A DNA stretch of 64,000 nt from Streptomyces platensis (GTDB lineage Bacteria > Actinomycetota > Actinomycetes > Streptomycetales > Streptomycetaceae), in NCBI RefSeq assembly GCF_008704855.1, contig NZ_CP023691.1, positions 186,001 through 250,000 of the forward strand, written 5' to 3'. The position numbers and the translations under genes were made by a program. The first letter of the stretch is position 1. Each line of letters begins with the position of its first letter. Below, piece after piece: positions 23,634-32,403 of this stretch. The notes below the pieces were generated by a model, which had not been told where the DNA came from, ran no database searches, and saw only the letters and a program-made list of their open reading frames with translations.

Positions 23634-25442
23634 TCACGGATAGGAAACCACCGTGGACGGCACCGTCGACGTACCCGAGGTGGGAGCGCCGATGCTGTTG
23701 ATCACGTGCTCGTACTGCCCCTTGCCGCCCAGGGAGACCACCAGCAGGTGGTGGAGCTGCACGCCTGGTTTGCCGGGAGCCTGGAAGCCGTGGTCCTGAC
23801 GGATGGTGGGGTCCACGTTGTAGTAGCAGTAGCTGCCCAGGCCCCACCCTTCGTGGGTGGTCACACCATCAGCGATCTTGTACGCGGCGTACCCCTTGAT
23901 GTCGCCGTTCTGTATCGCGGCCTGATTGGGCGCGTCGTAGGCCTTCTCGTTCTGGAAGAAGACCGTCCGTCCCCGTTCGCCGCGCCACTCCACGTCGTAC
24001 TTGTTGAAGTGCTCGACGAAGAGCCCGGTTATTAGGACGTCGTCCCCGTTGACGCGGACCCCGTAGTCGGCCCGGTTCGTCTCCCAGCCCACTCCGTCCC
24101 CGTGGTCGGCCCGCCAGACCCAGGTGTGGTCGATGAGGGTGTGGTTGCTGTTGATCACCATGCTGGTGGTGGCCTTGCCCGGGCCCGCCCCACCGATCCG
24201 TATGAACACGTCCTGCACCGTGGTCGGATTGGCGGCGTGATCGGCGGACGCGCCCTCGGGGCCGACCTCCAGCAGCGTCACGGAGTTGACCGGACCGGCA
24301 TCGACCAGGAACCCGGCAAGCCGCACACCGTCGACGTCAGCGACCTTCATGGCCGTCGCACCGTTGTCCGGAACGAGAGTCGGGTATCCCAGCCCCAGCA
24401 CCACGGTATTCGCGCGCCGCACCTCGACCGGCCGGTCGAGATGGTAAATCCCGGGCGTGAGCAGCAGGTTGAGGCCCTGGGCCAGCGCCGCGTTGAGAGT
24501 TGCCGCGTCGACTCCGGGCCTGGCCACAAAGAACCGGTCGAGCGGAAGGGACTCGCCCCTTGGTGTGCCACTCCCCCAGGTGGTGCCGCGGGCGTTGACG
24601 CGCTTCTCCGGGAGAAAGACCTTGTAGTCGGCCCCGTCGAGGTAGAGGAAGGGCTTCTCGCGGGAGACCGGCGTGGTGTCGAGAGTGGTGTACGGCGGGT
24701 CGGGAAAGCTCTGTGCCGGGGCTCCCTCGACGCCGGAGAACACCATGTTCCACACGGCGTTGTTCCAGCCGCCCACCGAGCTGTCACGGGTGTACCACTG
24801 CTGCTGCGAGTAGGGGCCCACGGTGCCGTCGATGCGGCAGTCGGCGATATAGCCGCCGCTGGCCCAGCCGTAGCCGTCCGGCGCCAGATTCAGTCCGCCC
24901 TTGATGTGCATCCGCCGGAACGGAGCCGCCTGCGCCACGGCCCAGCGGTTGGTGCCGCTGACCGGATGGAGCGTCAGGTTCTCCGCCGAGCGCCAGAAGT
25001 TCTGTGTCGCGTTGCCGTTGAACCAGCCGGCGTCCACGGTGACATCGCCGTGGAACGTCGTGTCACCGGGCGACAGCCCGAGCCCCGCGATCGAGGTGTA
25101 GAAGCCGATCTGCGCGTTCAGCCCGCGGTACGTGCCCGGCTTGAAGAGGAGAGCGAACCGCCCCTCGCCGAACTGCGCCGACTCCTGCCGCTGGAAGATC
25201 TCGTCGAGCGTGCCCTGGATATCCGGCGTGGCGGGATCGAAGACCAGCACATTCGGGCCCAGGTCGCCGCCGCCCGGCAGCGCAGCGGCAGCGGGCGCAG
25301 CGGCAGCGGGCGCCGCGGACGCCCGGGCGGGAAGGGCTGACAGACTGGCGGCGGGCACGGCAGCCGCCATCGCGGCCAGGACGCTACGGCGGGAGGGCCT
25401 CGGTATACGGGGCGCCGAGTCGCCGGTGGGGGGTGTGGGCAT
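23634..25442 (-). CDS. Tat-exported beta-helix protein (often annotated coagulation factor 5/8 type)
   Basis: A 602-residue exported protein. The signal has twin arginines (RPSRRSVLAAMAAAVPAAS), then an Ala-Pro linker with short repeats. The mature part is a right-handed beta-helix of the pectate-lyase type. Its evidence is many short strands with Gly-Asn turns, for example LLFKPGTYRGLNAQIGFYTS near the start, the central LLLTPGIYHLDRPVEVRRANTV, and MVINSNHTLIDHTWVWRAD. The protein is probably a carbohydrate-active enzyme or adhesin. The CebR-like operator 41 bases before the start codon suggests induction by an oligosaccharide. Confidence 0.8.
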   Translation of the reverse strand: MPTPPTGDSAPRIPRPSRRSVLAAMAAAVPAASLSALPARASAAPAAAAPAAAALPGGGDLGPNVLVFDPATPDIQGTLDEIFQRQESAQFGEGRFALLFKPGTYRGLNAQIGFYTSIAGLGLSPGDTTFHGDVTVDAGWFNGNATQNFWRSAENLTLHPVSGTNRWAVAQAAPFRRMHIKGGLNLAPDGYGWASGGYIADCRIDGTVGPYSQQQWYTRDSSVGGWNNAVWNMVFSGVEGAPAQSFPDPPYTTLDTTPVSREKPFLYLDGADYKVFLPEKRVNARGTTWGSGTPRGESLPLDRFFVARPGVDAATLNAALAQGLNLLLTPGIYHLDRPVEVRRANTVVLGLGYPTLVPDNGATAMKVADVDGVRLAGFLVDAGPVNSVTLLEVGPEGASADHAANPTTVQDVFIRIGGAGPGKATTSMVINSNHTLIDHTWVWRADHGDGVGWETNRADYGVRVNGDDVLITGLFVEHFNKYDVEWRGERGRTVFFQNEKAYDAPNQAAIQNGDIKGYAAYKIADGVTTHEGWGLGSYCYYNVDPTIRQDHGFQAPGKPGVQLHHLLVVSLGGKGQYEHVINSIGAPTSGTSTVPSTVVSYP

Positions 25443-25482
25443 AGCGGCTCTCCTGATTCAGGAAGTGAACGAGGGAAGTTCA

Positions 25483-25496
25483 TGGGAGCGCTCTCT
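25483..25496. promoter_or_regulatory. CebR-like LacI-family operator
   Basis: TGGGAGCGCTCTCT matches 12 of the 14 bases of the known CebR box, TGGGAGCGCTCCCA, which in Streptomyces controls cellulose and cello-oligosaccharide genes. It lies 41 bases before the start codon of the Tat-exported beta-helix gene, in its promoter region. Other LacI-family repressors bind similar GGGAGCGCTCCC boxes, so the exact regulator is not proven. Confidence 0.6.
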
Positions 25497-25925
25497 TGCC
25501 CGATGCATGTTCACCAGGTGTGGACGGTCCGTCAAGGGTTCTGTCGGAAGTTCGAACCTTGAACTGACTGAACTTCAACTCATCGTTGCTGCAATGCAGT
25601 TGAGTCCGCGATGAGCCTTGCCCCGCCCCCGGGCCGGAGGTTCACCTGTTGAAGTCTCCGTGTTCGGGAGATGCCACTGATCGTCCGAGCGGAAGGGCGC
25701 GGCCTCAAGAGAGCCAGTCCGCCGAGGGTCAGCACGGGGGGCGCACCGACGTGCGAAAGGCAGTGCGCCGCAGCCTTTTCCTGCCATCGGGACGGGTTCT
25801 CCGCCGACGGTAGGGCCGCCCGCAGCACCGCGCCATGCGGGGACGCCGTACGGGCGCGCCGGGGAGAAGCCCGCGGGGAGAAACCAAAGTCAGCCCGCTC
25901 CTGAACGGTCCCGCCCGCTCCGGCC
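25497..25925. other. Intergenic region with several short palindromes
   Basis: Between the beta-helix gene promoter and the end of the GH15 gene. At 25545-25620 there is a cluster of short symmetric elements: GTTCGAAC, three GAAC words, and CAACT/AGTTG flanking TTGCTGCAA. They could be a second operator for the beta-helix gene. No gene is convincing. Confidence 0.4.
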
Positions 25926-27761
25926 TCAGCCCAACGCCCGGTCGAGGTTGAATGCGGCGCTGATGAGCGCCAAATGGGTGAAGGCTTGGGGGAAGTTGCC
26001 CGTCTGTTCGCCGGTGCGGCCGATTTCTTCCGCGTACAGGCCGAGGTGATTTCCGTAGGTCAGCATCTTCTCGAAGGCGAGCCGGGCCTCGTCCACCCGG
26101 CCGGCGCGGGACAGCGCCTCGACATACCAGAACGAGCAGATCGAGAAGGTGCCTTCCTCGCCGCGCAGCCCGTCCGGACTGCTGCGGGGGTCATAGCGGT
26201 AGAGCAGGGAGTCGGACACCAGCTCCTCGCCCAATGCATCAAGAGTGGAAAGCCATTTCGGGTCCGTGGGCGAGATGAACTTGGCCAGCGGCATCATCAG
26301 AACGGAGGCGTCGAGAACGTCATCGCCCTCGTGCTGAACGAACGCCTGCCGCTTGCTGGACCAGCCACGGTCCATGATCCGCCGATAGATGGTGTCCCTG
26401 GCCTTTCCCCAGCGAACCATGTCCGCGGGAAGCCCCCGGTGGGCGGCGATCCGCATCGCACGCTCCACCGCCACCCAGCACATCAACTGCGAGTACAGAA
26501 AGTTCTGGGTCTTGCCGCGGGTCTCCCAAATGCCTTCGTCCGGCTGGTCCCAGTTGTCACAGACCCAGTCCACCAATTTACCGACGGTGTCCCAGTGCTC
26601 GCTGGACAGCGGCTCCCCCCACTTGTCGTAGAGGTAGAGGGAGTCGATAAGTGCTCCATAGATGTCCAGTTGGAGCTGATTGACGGCATCATTGCCGATC
26701 CGGACGGGGCTTGAGCCCAAGTGACCCTCCAGGTGGAGGAGTTCTTCCTCGGGAAGTTCGCTGCGCCCATCGATGCCATACATGATCTGCAATGGGCCCT
26801 CGGCGCATTCCGTGAGGCAGACGTTCTGGGACAGGAAGTGCACAAAGGCCTTGGCCTCGTCGGTGAAGCCCAGTCTGAGCAGCGCGTAGATGCAGAACGC
26901 GGCGTCTCTCACCCACGCATAGCGATAGTCCCAATTCCGCTCGCCACCGATCTGTTCGGGCAGGCTGGTCGTGGGAGCGGCCACGATGGCGCCGGTCGGC
27001 GCGTAGGTGAGGAGCTTGAGGGTGAGCGCGGAGCGGTGCACCATTTCCCGCCAGCGCCCTCGATAGCGGGAGTGCGACAGCCAGCCGCGCCAATACCGCA
27101 CCGTGGCGCCGAACAAATCCTCCGCCTCCGTCAGCGGACAGGCCCGTGGCTCCACCCCGTCACCGATCCGGTCCAGGGCGAACACCGCGGCCTTCCCCTC
27201 CTCCAGCGTGAAGGCGCAGCAGGCGTCCGGACCATCGATCTCGACCGGAACACTGGACGACAGCGCCAGCGAGAGCCCCGGCGAATCAAACACGATCTGG
27301 CCCTGCTGGGAACTCACGGTGTGCACACTCCGCCCGTAATCGAAGCGCGGAGCCACCCGGGCGATGAACGGCAGCGACCCGCGCACACAGAGCACCCGCC
27401 GAATCAGCCGGTGCCGGTCCGCCTCGCGGGAGTCATCGACGATCGGCATGAAGTCCTGCACCTCACCGACCCCGTTGTCCGCGAAGAACCGCGTGATCAG
27501 GATGTTGGTGTCGGGAAAATAGAACTGCTTCGTCCGCGCGGGCACATCCGCGGCCAGCTGAAAGGCCCCACCGCGATCGGCATCCAGGAGCGCCCCGAAC
27601 ACACTGGGTGCGTCGAATCGTGCACAGCAATACCAGTCGATGGTGCCATTGGTACCGACGAGCGCAGCGGTACGCATATCGCCGATCATGCCGTGCTCGG
27701 CGATGGGCGTATAACGGAGTTCATCCGCCTTGCTCGGACGAAGACTCACACCGGCTGTCAT
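25926..27761 (-). CDS. Glycoside hydrolase family 15 (glucoamylase/trehalase-like)
   Basis: A 611-residue cytosolic enzyme without a signal peptide. The N-terminal domain (YTPIAEHGMIGDMRTAALVG, IDWYCCARFDAPSVFG) and the (alpha/alpha)6 barrel marks GGERNWDYRYAWVRDAAF, EEGTFSICSFWYVEAL and GRTGEQTGNFPQAFTHL are those of the bacterial GH15 subgroup. In actinobacteria many members are trehalases, others glucoamylases or isomaltose enzymes; I cannot separate them here. The two catalytic glutamates should be in the WETRGK and GEQTGN segments. The ATG at 27761 has a GGGAGGGG site. Confidence 0.92.
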   Translation of the reverse strand: MTAGVSLRPSKADELRYTPIAEHGMIGDMRTAALVGTNGTIDWYCCARFDAPSVFGALLDADRGGAFQLAADVPARTKQFYFPDTNILITRFFADNGVGEVQDFMPIVDDSREADRHRLIRRVLCVRGSLPFIARVAPRFDYGRSVHTVSSQQGQIVFDSPGLSLALSSSVPVEIDGPDACCAFTLEEGKAAVFALDRIGDGVEPRACPLTEAEDLFGATVRYWRGWLSHSRYRGRWREMVHRSALTLKLLTYAPTGAIVAAPTTSLPEQIGGERNWDYRYAWVRDAAFCIYALLRLGFTDEAKAFVHFLSQNVCLTECAEGPLQIMYGIDGRSELPEEELLHLEGHLGSSPVRIGNDAVNQLQLDIYGALIDSLYLYDKWGEPLSSEHWDTVGKLVDWVCDNWDQPDEGIWETRGKTQNFLYSQLMCWVAVERAMRIAAHRGLPADMVRWGKARDTIYRRIMDRGWSSKRQAFVQHEGDDVLDASVLMMPLAKFISPTDPKWLSTLDALGEELVSDSLLYRYDPRSSPDGLRGEEGTFSICSFWYVEALSRAGRVDEARLAFEKMLTYGNHLGLYAEEIGRTGEQTGNFPQAFTHLALISAAFNLDRALG

Positions 27762-28006
27762 ATGCCCTCCCCGGCATTGGGGAGCAGGTGCAGTGCCTTC
27801 AGATTACCTCCCGGAGCCACTACGTCCCCGTCGTGGCGGCCGGGACACGACCGCCACCGACCCTCATCTCCACACGGATGCGATTGGTCACTCATCGTGA
27901 CCGAAATCGAGATGCTGGGACCTGCCCCGACTGGCAGGAAGCCACCGAGCTCTCGGCGCACGAAATCCTGCTCGTCAGCTCCCCGAAGGATCTTTAGGCT
28001 GAGCAG

Positions 28007-28336
28007 GTGTCCAATGGGAAAACCTCGTACGTCTGCCTCCCCTGCCGGGTCTCGTACAAGCAGTCCTACGACAGGGCGAGGCAACGTATCTGTCCGCGCT
28101 GTGCGGGACCGATGATCCACGCGGGATCGGCCTTCGCGGCGCCTCGGCAGCGAGACGTCGCAGCATGGCGAACTCTCACCGTGTTGTTGAACGCTGGCGT
28201 TGGCTTCCACAAGAGCTGCTGCGGCGGACCCGGCTATCGGCCCCGAACGCTGCGCGACGTGCGGGAACGGATGACATTCGCTCAGCGCAGCGATACGCCG
28301 GTTGCCGGGGCGCTAGTACGTCGTGACGTGCCATGA
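28007..28336 (+). CDS. Small zinc-ribbon protein, Streptomyces-type
   Basis: A 109-residue protein from GTG 28007. It has two CxxC pairs (VCLPCR and CPRCAGP) that form a zinc ribbon, then a conserved C-terminal half (LLNAGVGFHKSCCGGPGYRPR, then DVRERMTFA). Older annotations of this family carry the misleading name deoxyxylulose-5-phosphate synthase; the length excludes that. The function is unknown. It ends 7 bases before the end of the convergent tpg gene. Confidence 0.75.
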   Translation: MSNGKTSYVCLPCRVSYKQSYDRARQRICPRCAGPMIHAGSAFAAPRQRDVAAWRTLTVLLNAGVGFHKSCCGGPGYRPRTLRDVRERMTFAQRSDTPVAGALVRRDVP

Positions 28337-28342
28337 CCCCTG

Positions 28343-28900
28343 CTAGAAATCCATCTCGACATAGTCGATATCGGTGAACTCCACCTGGAGCCCATCCGCC
28401 CGTCGGCCGCGGTCCTTGAAATAGATCTCCTGCAGGCCTTCCGCGGCGATGTTCTGGAGCTGTTGTTCCGATGCTCCGGCGGCTTGGGCGTCGAAGAGGC
28501 GGGCCGCGTACGCCGGTGGCAGATGCTGGGTGATGAGACGGATACGGCCGTCGTCGGTGGTGCCCGGTGCGGCGGTGAATCCGAAGCGGGCCCGGGTTTC
28601 GATGACGATGCCGCCTGTGCTGGCCGCCTGCTTTTTGGCCCGGTCGCGGACCCTGGGCTGCCAGTCCTTGGTGACCTCGGCGACAAGTCGCGCAGCCAGT
28701 TCCGGGCGGGGCCGCTTGATCTGGTCCTTCAGGTAACGCTCCACCGTGCGTTGGGAGATGCCCAGTCGTTGCGCCACCACCTTGGTGGAGCCCTTCTCGC
28801 GCTTCACCAGGAACCTCATCTGCGCACCGGCGGATTTCGGAATCGGGCGTGTGGCGGTATTCGCCGCGGCCTTGTCGAGGCTGTCGCCGAGGATGCCCAT
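28343..28900 (-). CDS. tpg: Telomere terminal protein Tpg
   Basis: A 185-residue protein matching Streptomyces Tpg across its length: MGILGDSLDKAAANTATRPI at the start, PKSAGAQMRFLVKRE, the DNA-binding segment QRLGISQRTVERYLKDQIK, TGGIVIETRARFGFTAAPGT, and the C-terminal YFKDRGRRADGLQVEFTDID. Tpg is covalently attached to the 5' ends of linear chromosomes and plasmids and primes end-patching. Start ATG 28900 follows a GGAGAG site and lies 9 bases after tap, so both are co-expressed, as in known telomere loci. Confidence 0.95.
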   Translation of the reverse strand: MGILGDSLDKAAANTATRPIPKSAGAQMRFLVKREKGSTKVVAQRLGISQRTVERYLKDQIKRPRPELAARLVAEVTKDWQPRVRDRAKKQAASTGGIVIETRARFGFTAAPGTTDDGRIRLITQHLPPAYAARLFDAQAAGASEQQLQNIAAEGLQEIYFKDRGRRADGLQVEFTDIDYVEMDF

Positions 28901-28909
28901 CGCGTCTGC

Positions 28910-31102
28910 CTACTCTCCGCCTGCGGCGGCGTCGCTGCCTTTGATGTGCCGGGCCGGGTTGATCTGCTCGTCCTCGATCATCGAGGCCACCCACAGGAAG
29001 TCCTGGGTGCCTTCGTGCTTGACCATGCCCGGGGAGACGCCGAGCCGGAACCCGCCCGGCAGCGGCTTGCCCTCTTCCGTACGGGGGAGGAAGTCGAGCG
29101 GGCCGGCGCCGTGTGAGAGGTAGACGGCGCAATCCGACAGTACGGCGACCGGGAAGACGCCGGCCGACGCGAGCTTGCGCATTTTGCGGTGCATGTTGGT
29201 GCGGGCCTTGCCGATGAGCTCCGCCCGGATGTGCGGGCTCCAGGTCGGCCGCTCCAGAGCAGGCCACCGCTCGCCGTATTTGTAGCCGACGCCCTGCGGC
29301 CGCTCACGGAGCTTGCCGATGCCGCCCTTGACGGACGACTTGATGGCCGACAACACGGCGGCCTGTCCTGGATCGAGGTCCTTGTGGCGGGCCATGGCGG
29401 CGAGGAACTCGTCATCCGGCATACCGGCGGTGACGCCGAGGTCCTCCATGGTGGCCATGTACGCGTCGCGCAGCCGGGTGTACCAGGCGTCCAGGTAGGC
29501 GCCGTGCTCGTACCGGACGTAAGCCTCGATCGGCCGCACCGGCGCACCGAGTTCCACCGCGTAGGCAACGGTCGAGGTCGCGTACCAGGCCGGGCCGGTG
29601 GGGCGGGTGCCCTTGGGGGTGAAGGGCGATGGGAGCCGTGGATCGAGGTCGAGGCGGGAGAGGTCCACCAGCCAGGAGCCGGGCAGCTTGGCGTCGAATG
29701 CCGGGGAGCTGACGTGGGTGGCAGGGCCGGTCCCGACATTGAGGCGGTTCGCAGCGGCGGCGAAGGCCATATTGACGTCGATGCCGACCCCGTGGGAGTA
29801 GCCCTGGGCGCACTCCTCGTCGGTGAGCGGCCGGAACCAGTCGTACGCCTCCTCGTCCAGGACCTGGTCCGGGGTGCGTTCGTGGTGGCGGGGGTAAAGG
29901 GAGGCGACGACCGGATGCTCGCCGGGCGCCTCGGGGGGCGCGGGGTCGACCGGCTCGGTCAGGGCGCCGGGGTTCGGGCCGGACACCCATGAGCCGGTGG
30001 CCTCGTCCCTGACCGCGCGGGTCGGTGGGCGCAGAGCCGTCATCAGCTCCAGACCGCAGACGGCGGTCGAGCCGCGCGGGGTGATGACCCGGGTCGCGTA
30101 CGAGCCGAGTACCCGCGCGAGTTCCGCCGGCGGCAGCTGATCCGAATCCCCCCAGGAGCGGGCATCCAGCGCGCCCCAGGGCAGGATCGCGAACTGCACA
30201 CACTGCCGCTCCCCACCTTGCGCCGGGCGGTAGATGCGCGGCCAGGGCCCGAAACCACGGCGCGTGAGCCGCCACTTCGCACGGAGGAGGTGCCTGACAA
30301 CCGGGTGGTCCTCGGGCAGCCGCAGACCGCGGCGGTCCTCCAACTCGCGTGGCAGGCCCAGGCGTTCGGCAGCTTCGGCGGTGACGACGACGAGCGGATC
30401 GGCGTCCTTGCCGTGGCGGTGGAGACGCGGCGCACCGAGCTTTGCCTCGCTCAGCGTCCATTCGACCAGGGCCGGAAAGGTCGTGGCAGGGCAGTCGAGG
30501 ACCAGACCGTCGACGCAGTACGCCGAGCCGTCGCCATCCAGCACGGCGAGCGGGCCGTGGACGAACCGGGGATCGGCGGCGGGCGGGGGCGTGGCCGAAG
30601 TGGTGGCCCGCTTGCTCGGCGCGGCCTTCTTTGTGGGCGGGCGACGGGACGTGGATGAGGAGGCAGAGGAGGGTGCGGTGCGCGCCGTCCGCGTGGGGGC
30701 GGGGACGGGCGCGCGCGCAGAATCGGCAGCAGGGCTGGGCGCCGTGGGCGGGGCCACGGCCGGGGCCGGTGGCGGTGTGACGGCGGGGCCGTCGCCCGCT
30801 TCCGGCACGGCAGAGGAGGGCTTGCTGCCCTGGCTTCCCTGGGTCGGGAAGCGTTCGGCCAGGCCCTCCAGGAGCCGGATGTAGGCGGCGCGCTTCGGTG
30901 GCCGCGGTTCGGTCCGGCCCAACTCCCAGCTGGTGATGGTCTCGCGCCGTACCGAAAGGGCCTTGGCGACCTGATCCTGGCTCAGGCCACCGGCCTCCCG
31001 AAGCCGCTTGCGCTCGGCCGGCTCGGGCAATGCGTCCTGCGTGGCAGCCTGCTCGAGCAGTGCATCGACCGATGCGAACAGCTCGTCCTGATCGTTGGGC
31101 AC
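28910..31102 (-). CDS. tap: Telomere-associated protein Tap
   Basis: A 730-residue protein close in length to known Tap. An XRE-type helix-turn-helix is at residues ~34-80 (LREAGGLSQDQVAKALSVRR), followed by a long Pro/Ala linker (~85-165). The conserved Tap body contains FGPWPRIYRPAQGGERQC, GYSHGVGIDVNMAFAAAAN, a GPAWYATSTVAYAV segment and IGKARTNMHRKMRKLAS. Tap binds the single-stranded telomere overhang and recruits Tpg. Start GTG 31102 is supported by GGCGGAGG eight bases upstream; a longer frame exists to 31174 but has no site. First gene of the tap-tpg operon. Confidence 0.95.
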   Translation of the reverse strand: MPNDQDELFASVDALLEQAATQDALPEPAERKRLREAGGLSQDQVAKALSVRRETITSWELGRTEPRPPKRAAYIRLLEGLAERFPTQGSQGSKPSSAVPEAGDGPAVTPPPAPAVAPPTAPSPAADSARAPVPAPTRTARTAPSSASSSTSRRPPTKKAAPSKRATTSATPPPAADPRFVHGPLAVLDGDGSAYCVDGLVLDCPATTFPALVEWTLSEAKLGAPRLHRHGKDADPLVVVTAEAAERLGLPRELEDRRGLRLPEDHPVVRHLLRAKWRLTRRGFGPWPRIYRPAQGGERQCVQFAILPWGALDARSWGDSDQLPPAELARVLGSYATRVITPRGSTAVCGLELMTALRPPTRAVRDEATGSWVSGPNPGALTEPVDPAPPEAPGEHPVVASLYPRHHERTPDQVLDEEAYDWFRPLTDEECAQGYSHGVGIDVNMAFAAAANRLNVGTGPATHVSSPAFDAKLPGSWLVDLSRLDLDPRLPSPFTPKGTRPTGPAWYATSTVAYAVELGAPVRPIEAYVRYEHGAYLDAWYTRLRDAYMATMEDLGVTAGMPDDEFLAAMARHKDLDPGQAAVLSAIKSSVKGGIGKLRERPQGVGYKYGERWPALERPTWSPHIRAELIGKARTNMHRKMRKLASAGVFPVAVLSDCAVYLSHGAGPLDFLPRTEEGKPLPGGFRLGVSPGMVKHEGTQDFLWVASMIEDEQINPARHIKGSDAAAGGE

Positions 31103-31189
31103 AGAGAACACCTCCGCCCCCACCCTATCTGAAACGCACCCCCGAACGATGATCAAACGCACGGCGGATCGCACGCGGGCGCATCTTCC

Positions 31190-32245
31190 TCACGTCTCCC
31201 TACACCGAGTCTCTGCCTCGCCGCGATCTCCGCGACGATGGAATATCGCGCGGTATTCTCCGCCGCTCGCGCTCCCCGATCGGGCGCGGCGCTGCACCAG
31301 CAGACTCCCCAGCGCGGTGCGCCGGTGCAGGACCGCCCGACCCGCGCGGGCCGTGGTGATCAGGCCCGCGCCGCGCAGGGCGGCGGTGTGGGCGGAAACG
31401 GTGGCGTTGCTGACGTTCAGCTGCCGGGCGAGTTCGCTGGTGGTGTGCTCGTCCGCGAGGAGCAGCAGGATGTCGAAGCGGGTGCGTCCCAGCACGCCGG
31501 CGAGCGCCTCGTCCGTGCCGACCGCCCCGGCCGGCGAGAGCGGCAGCCCCGGGCCGGCCGGATAGGTCACGGCCACGGGGCGGCCGGGCAGGTCGGAGAT
31601 GAGCGGCTGGCCGGTCCAGTGGAAGGTGGGCAGCAGGAGGAGGCCGCGACCGCGCAGCGTGATGTCGTGCTCGTGGGGCGCCGCGCAGTGCCAGACGTTC
31701 TCGTGCAGCCGGGAGCCCGGGACGAGTTCGGTGAGTGCCGCGCCGATGCCGTGCTCGGCGACCGCCAGCGCATGGCGGGTGAACTCCGCCTGGTGGAGGT
31801 CCTGCACCACCGGCCATACGGGGCGCAGAGCCGTATCGAACGCCGCATGCTGCGCCCGGCGGAGGAGGTGCCAGGCGGAGCCGTCGCCCCGGTGCAGATC
31901 GCGGAGCCACAACGGAGCCGGGGACGGCTGCCGGGCGTGGACCCGCTCGATTTCGGCGCGGACCAGCTCCGGGGGTGACGCTCGGACGGTGTCCAGTCCG
32001 TCCTTCAGGGTGTCGCTGAAGACGTCGAGGAAGGCGGGGGCCACCGCGGCAGGGACGAGGTCACCGAACGGCTGGACGGCGGGCGGCAGGGACCGGAGCA
32101 ACCGCCGTCGCCAGCGGCCGAACAGCAACTCGTCGCCCGGCGTGCACATCTTCATGAGCGCCACGTTCAGCTCTTGCAGCGGGGCCGGCCGGGGTGCGAA
32201 CCGGACCTGGGCGAAGTCGACCGCCGTGAAATGGATCCGGATCAC
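31190..32245 (-). CDS. ArsR-type winged-helix regulator with DUF5937-like N-terminus
   Basis: A 351-residue regulator from GTG 32245 (GGGAGAG site). The first ~240 residues are a large sensor-like domain (HFTAVDFAQVRFAPRPAPLQEL at the start). The C-terminal DNA-binding domain has LGRTRFDILLLLADEHTT, SELARQLNVSNATVSAHTAA, AGLITTARAGRAVLHRRT. Several such regulators in Streptomyces control genes for export or stress. It is divergent from the secreted hydrolase; a perfect inverted repeat lies between them and may be its own operator. Confidence 0.85.
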   Translation of the reverse strand: MIRIHFTAVDFAQVRFAPRPAPLQELNVALMKMCTPGDELLFGRWRRRLLRSLPPAVQPFGDLVPAAVAPAFLDVFSDTLKDGLDTVRASPPELVRAEIERVHARQPSPAPLWLRDLHRGDGSAWHLLRRAQHAAFDTALRPVWPVVQDLHQAEFTRHALAVAEHGIGAALTELVPGSRLHENVWHCAAPHEHDITLRGRGLLLLPTFHWTGQPLISDLPGRPVAVTYPAGPGLPLSPAGAVGTDEALAGVLGRTRFDILLLLADEHTTSELARQLNVSNATVSAHTAALRGAGLITTARAGRAVLHRRTALGSLLVQRRARSGSASGGEYRAIFHRRGDRGEAETRCRET

Positions 32246-32267
32246 TACTCTCCCTGGCGGCGGATCG

Positions 32268-32297
32268 CCATCGTTTAGGGCAGGGCCTGAACGATGG
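32268..32297. promoter_or_regulatory. Inverted repeat in divergent promoter, likely operator
   Basis: CCATCGTT (32268-32275) and its complement AACGATGG (32290-32297) form a perfect 8-base dyad with a 14-base spacer. The left arm is only 23 bases before the regulator's GTG, and the right arm about 107 bases before the hydrolase start, so one bound protein could control both. ArsR-type proteins bind such dyads; that the adjacent regulator does so is an inference. Confidence 0.55.
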
Positions 32298-32403
32298 TCC
32301 GTCCTCCCCGCTCGCTGCCAACATCCAGGCCACGCCCCTTCATTCACTCAGGGGCTGCCGAAAGGCACAAGGACCGAGATCACAGAGGTACAAGGGGAGA
32401 GCC

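Noticed and set aside
23640..25340. Plus-strand frames opposite the beta-helix gene
   Set aside because: Arg/His/Gly-rich shadows of a gene with a clear Tat signal and beta-helix pattern.
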